DNA of 44,989 nucleotides from Eubacterium sp. (lineage in GTDB: Bacteria; Bacillota; Clostridia; Oscillospirales; Acutalibacteraceae): assembly GCA_017886765.1 (NCBI GenBank), contig JAGHJI010000054.1:1-44989 (forward strand), given 5' to 3'. Below the pieces are notes generated by a model. The model did not search any database. It was not told the DNA's origin and worked only from the letters and a program-made list of their open reading frames with translations. Shown in pieces: positions 43,483 to 44,989 of this stretch (positions are counted from its first letter, which is position 1; each line of letters starts with the position of its first letter). A program made the position numbers and the translations under genes.

Positions 43483-43872
43483 TTAATTTTCCAGCCTGTA
43501 GCTGACACCGTTTTCCTCGCACCAGCCGGTAACTTTTTTCATAACGTATTCATTTTCAAAATCGTCGAATCCGGCTGAAATATCCTTATATGCGTTAAAA
43601 TACTTCCAGAAGGTCTCCACACAGTCATAGGAGGAGAGTCCCTCAAATTTTGCCGCCACTTTTGGATTGTTCAGTGATTTGATATAAGCGCGGATAACCT
43701 CTTCATTGCTTATGGTAAGAAAGGGTATGAAGCCCATCTCCACCAGCTTTGCGTAATCCTCGCACGGCAAGTCACTGTTTTTATGAATCGTGTAATCCGT
43801 GCGGGAAAACCAGTATTCCGTTGCTGAGCCCCACGCGTAGCGTAAATTTTCCTTAGTTAAAACAAGTTGCAT
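43483..43872 (-). CDS. Hypothetical protein after leuD
   Basis: A 129-residue soluble protein starting MQLVLTKENLRYAWGSATEYW. It looks mostly helical, with DLPCEDYAKLVEMGFIPFLTISNEEVIRAYI and FWKYFNAYKDISAGFDDFENEYV, and ends with GWCEENGVSYRLEN. I do not recognise the family. ATG 43872 has AGAGG at good spacing, 27 bp after leuD, so it is probably in the leucine operon or read through from it. Its terminator is shared with the converging CDF gene. Nothing ties it to leucine synthesis except position. Confidence 0.65.
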   Translation of the reverse strand: MQLVLTKENLRYAWGSATEYWFSRTDYTIHKNSDLPCEDYAKLVEMGFIPFLTISNEEVIRAYIKSLNNPKVAAKFEGLSSYDCVETFWKYFNAYKDISAGFDDFENEYVMKKVTGWCEENGVSYRLEN

Positions 43873-43899
43873 TTTTCTGCCTCTTATTCATTTTATGCT

Positions 43900-44382
43900 T
43901 TATTTGTCTATGGAATTCATCAAGCCGCCGTTTTTGATAATATTCTGAATGAACGGCGGGAAAGGCTGCGCCTGATATGTTTTTCCGGTGGTGCAGTTGG
44001 TAATTAAACCGCTGTCAAAATCCACTTCCACCTCGTCGCCGTCTTTGATATCCTTTGCCGCCTCATCACACTCCAGAATCGCAAGGCCGATATTGATGGC
44101 GTTGCGGTAAAAAATTCTGGCAAATGTGGAAGCAATAACACAGGAAATACCCGACGCTTTAATCGCTATGGGAGCGTGCTCACGCGAGGAGCCGCAGCCG
44201 AAATTTGCCTGGGCGACCATAATATCGCCCGGTTTAACTTTGTTTACAAAATCGGCGTCAATATCTTCCATACAGTGTGAAGCCAGCCACGCCTCGTCAC
44301 TCTTATTCAGATAACGCGCGGGGATGATAACGTCCGTATCCACGTTATCTCCGAACTTATGTACTAAACCTTTTGCTTTCAT
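43900..44382 (-). CDS. leuD: 3-isopropylmalate dehydratase small subunit
   Basis: A 160-residue small subunit of the leucine pathway isomerase, of the short archaeal/Clostridia type. The signature [18 protein letters not shown] is complete, and [16 protein letters not shown] is the usual start motif. It works with the [4Fe-4S] subunit LeuC, encoded 12 bp upstream, to convert 2-isopropylmalate to 3-isopropylmalate. Related homoaconitase or citraconate subunits share this fold. Confidence 0.93.
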   Translation of the reverse strand: MKAKGLVHKFGDNVDTDVIIPARYLNKSDEAWLASHCMEDIDADFVNKVKPGDIMVAQANFGCGSSREHAPIAIKASGISCVIASTFARIFYRNAINIGLAILECDEAAKDIKDGDEVEVDFDSGLITNCTTGKTYQAQPFPPFIQNIIKNGGLMNSIDK

Positions 44383-44394
44383 TTTCTGTCCTCC

Positions 44395-44989
44395 CTACGC
44401 TTTCCTGGGGTCTGCGATATATCCAGCCACTGCGGAAGCAGCCGCCACTGCAGGTGAAGCAAGATAAATCTCTGATTTTGTATGACCCATTCTGCCAACA
44501 AAATTACGGTTTGATGTGGAAACGGCTTTCTCGCCTGCCGCAAGAATGCCCATATGACCGCCGAGACACGGTCCGCAGGTGGGAGTTGAAACGATGGCGC
44601 CAGCCTCCACAAAAATCTCGGCAAGGCCCTCTTTGATACACTGGAGATAAATCGACTGGGTAGCCGGTATTACAATGCAGCGCACACCCTTAGCCACTTT
44701 CTTTCCTTTAAGGATCTCAGCGGCTGTTCTCATATCCTCCATACGTCCGTTGGTACAGGAGCCGATAACGACCTGGTCAATTTCTATTTTTCCAAGCTCA
44801 TCAACAGTCTTTGTATTTTCCGGAAGATGAGGACAGGCGACCGTGGGCTTGAGCGTGCTGATGTCGATTTCAACAACACTGTCATATTCCGCGTCATCGT
44901 CCGCCTTATAGATTTTGTATTCTCTCTCACTTCTGCCGTTTACGTATGCAAGAGTAACATCATCCACGGGGAATATACCGTTTTTCGCG
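44395..44989 (-). CDS. leuC: 3-isopropylmalate dehydratase large subunit, 3' part
   Basis: The gene enters from the right edge, so only the C-terminal 197 residues or so are visible, beginning [18 protein letters not shown]. The iron-sulphur ligands of the aconitase family are present: Cys in [13 protein letters not shown] and two in [37 protein letters not shown] is the usual LeuC end. It precedes leuD by 12 bp. Confidence 0.93.
   Translation of the reverse strand, partial: AKNGIFPVDDVTLAYVNGRSEREYKIYKADDDAEYDSVVEIDISTLKPTVACPHLPENTKTVDELGKIEIDQVVIGSCTNGRMEDMRTAAEILKGKKVAKGVRCIVIPATQSIYLQCIKEGLAEIFVEAGAIVSTPTCGPCLGGHMGILAAGEKAVSTSNRNFVGRMGHTKSEIYLASPAVAAASAVAGYIADPRKA

Overview
The window looks like a chromosomal segment of a low- to mid-GC Gram-positive anaerobe of class Clostridia, probably Ruminococcaceae/Oscillospiraceae. 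Reasons: AGGAGG-type ribosome binding sites, several TTG starts, sigma-A promoters with 17-bp spacers, a GerW/YtfJ sporulation protein, an scpA-scpB-DUF2953-gerW-dacF-rluB run, a Bacillus-type LexA box before uvrB, and a zinc-ribbon Clp ATPase of the kind found in this family. UGA is a normal stop here (prmC and ecfT end in it). Almost all genes are on the minus strand. I see no prophage, insertion sequence or CRISPR array.

Layout. 1-812: 5' part of a tagaturonate reductase-like gene. 878-1447: a promoter-to-terminator unit of about 570 nt with no ordinary gene, full of hairpins and tiny ORFs. 1552-2181 (plus strand): a DUF1292 protein and a structured RNA of about 184 nt that fits 6S RNA. 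2189-4113: an SDR-type protein and UppP. 4235-7401: a three-gene biotin carboxyltransferase cluster (12S-like, biotin carrier, 5S-like). 7568-17944: a collinear run containing rluB, dacF, gerW, DUF2953, scpB, scpA, an M50 protease, prmC, DUF1385, a histidine kinase, a response regulator and a lipoprotein. 18098-20135: uraA and upp (uracil uptake and salvage). 20281-25079: uvrA and uvrB under a LexA box. 25190-25560: a patch of palindromic repeats. 25580-28195: a small orphan protein and a secreted protein with six Fn3-like repeats and a CHAP domain. 28319-28832: five tRNA genes behind a consensus promoter. 28891-41461: a long run from ruvC down to a Clp ATPase (ruvCAB, glmM, a methyltransferase, ecfA1A2T, truA, DUF5711, cvpA, pgsA, clp). 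41586-43406: divergent flavodoxin-like and cation-efflux genes with overlapping promoters. 43483-44989: leuC (partial), leuD and an orphan ORF.

The functions are mostly housekeeping: DNA repair and recombination (uvrAB, ruvABC), chromosome segregation (scpAB), envelope synthesis (uppP, glmM, pgsA, dacF), translation (prmC, rluB, truA, tRNAs), vitamin/metal uptake (ECF module), uracil salvage and leucine synthesis. The points most worth a second look are: the in-frame UGA in the otherwise intact Clp ATPase gene; the structured 570-nt transcription unit at 878-1447; a transcarboxylase-like trio whose 12S-like subunit has altered oxyanion-hole motifs and has no membrane decarboxylase or biotin carboxylase beside it; a palindrome over the -10 of the tRNA promoter; and the interlocked divergent promoters at 42167-42214.
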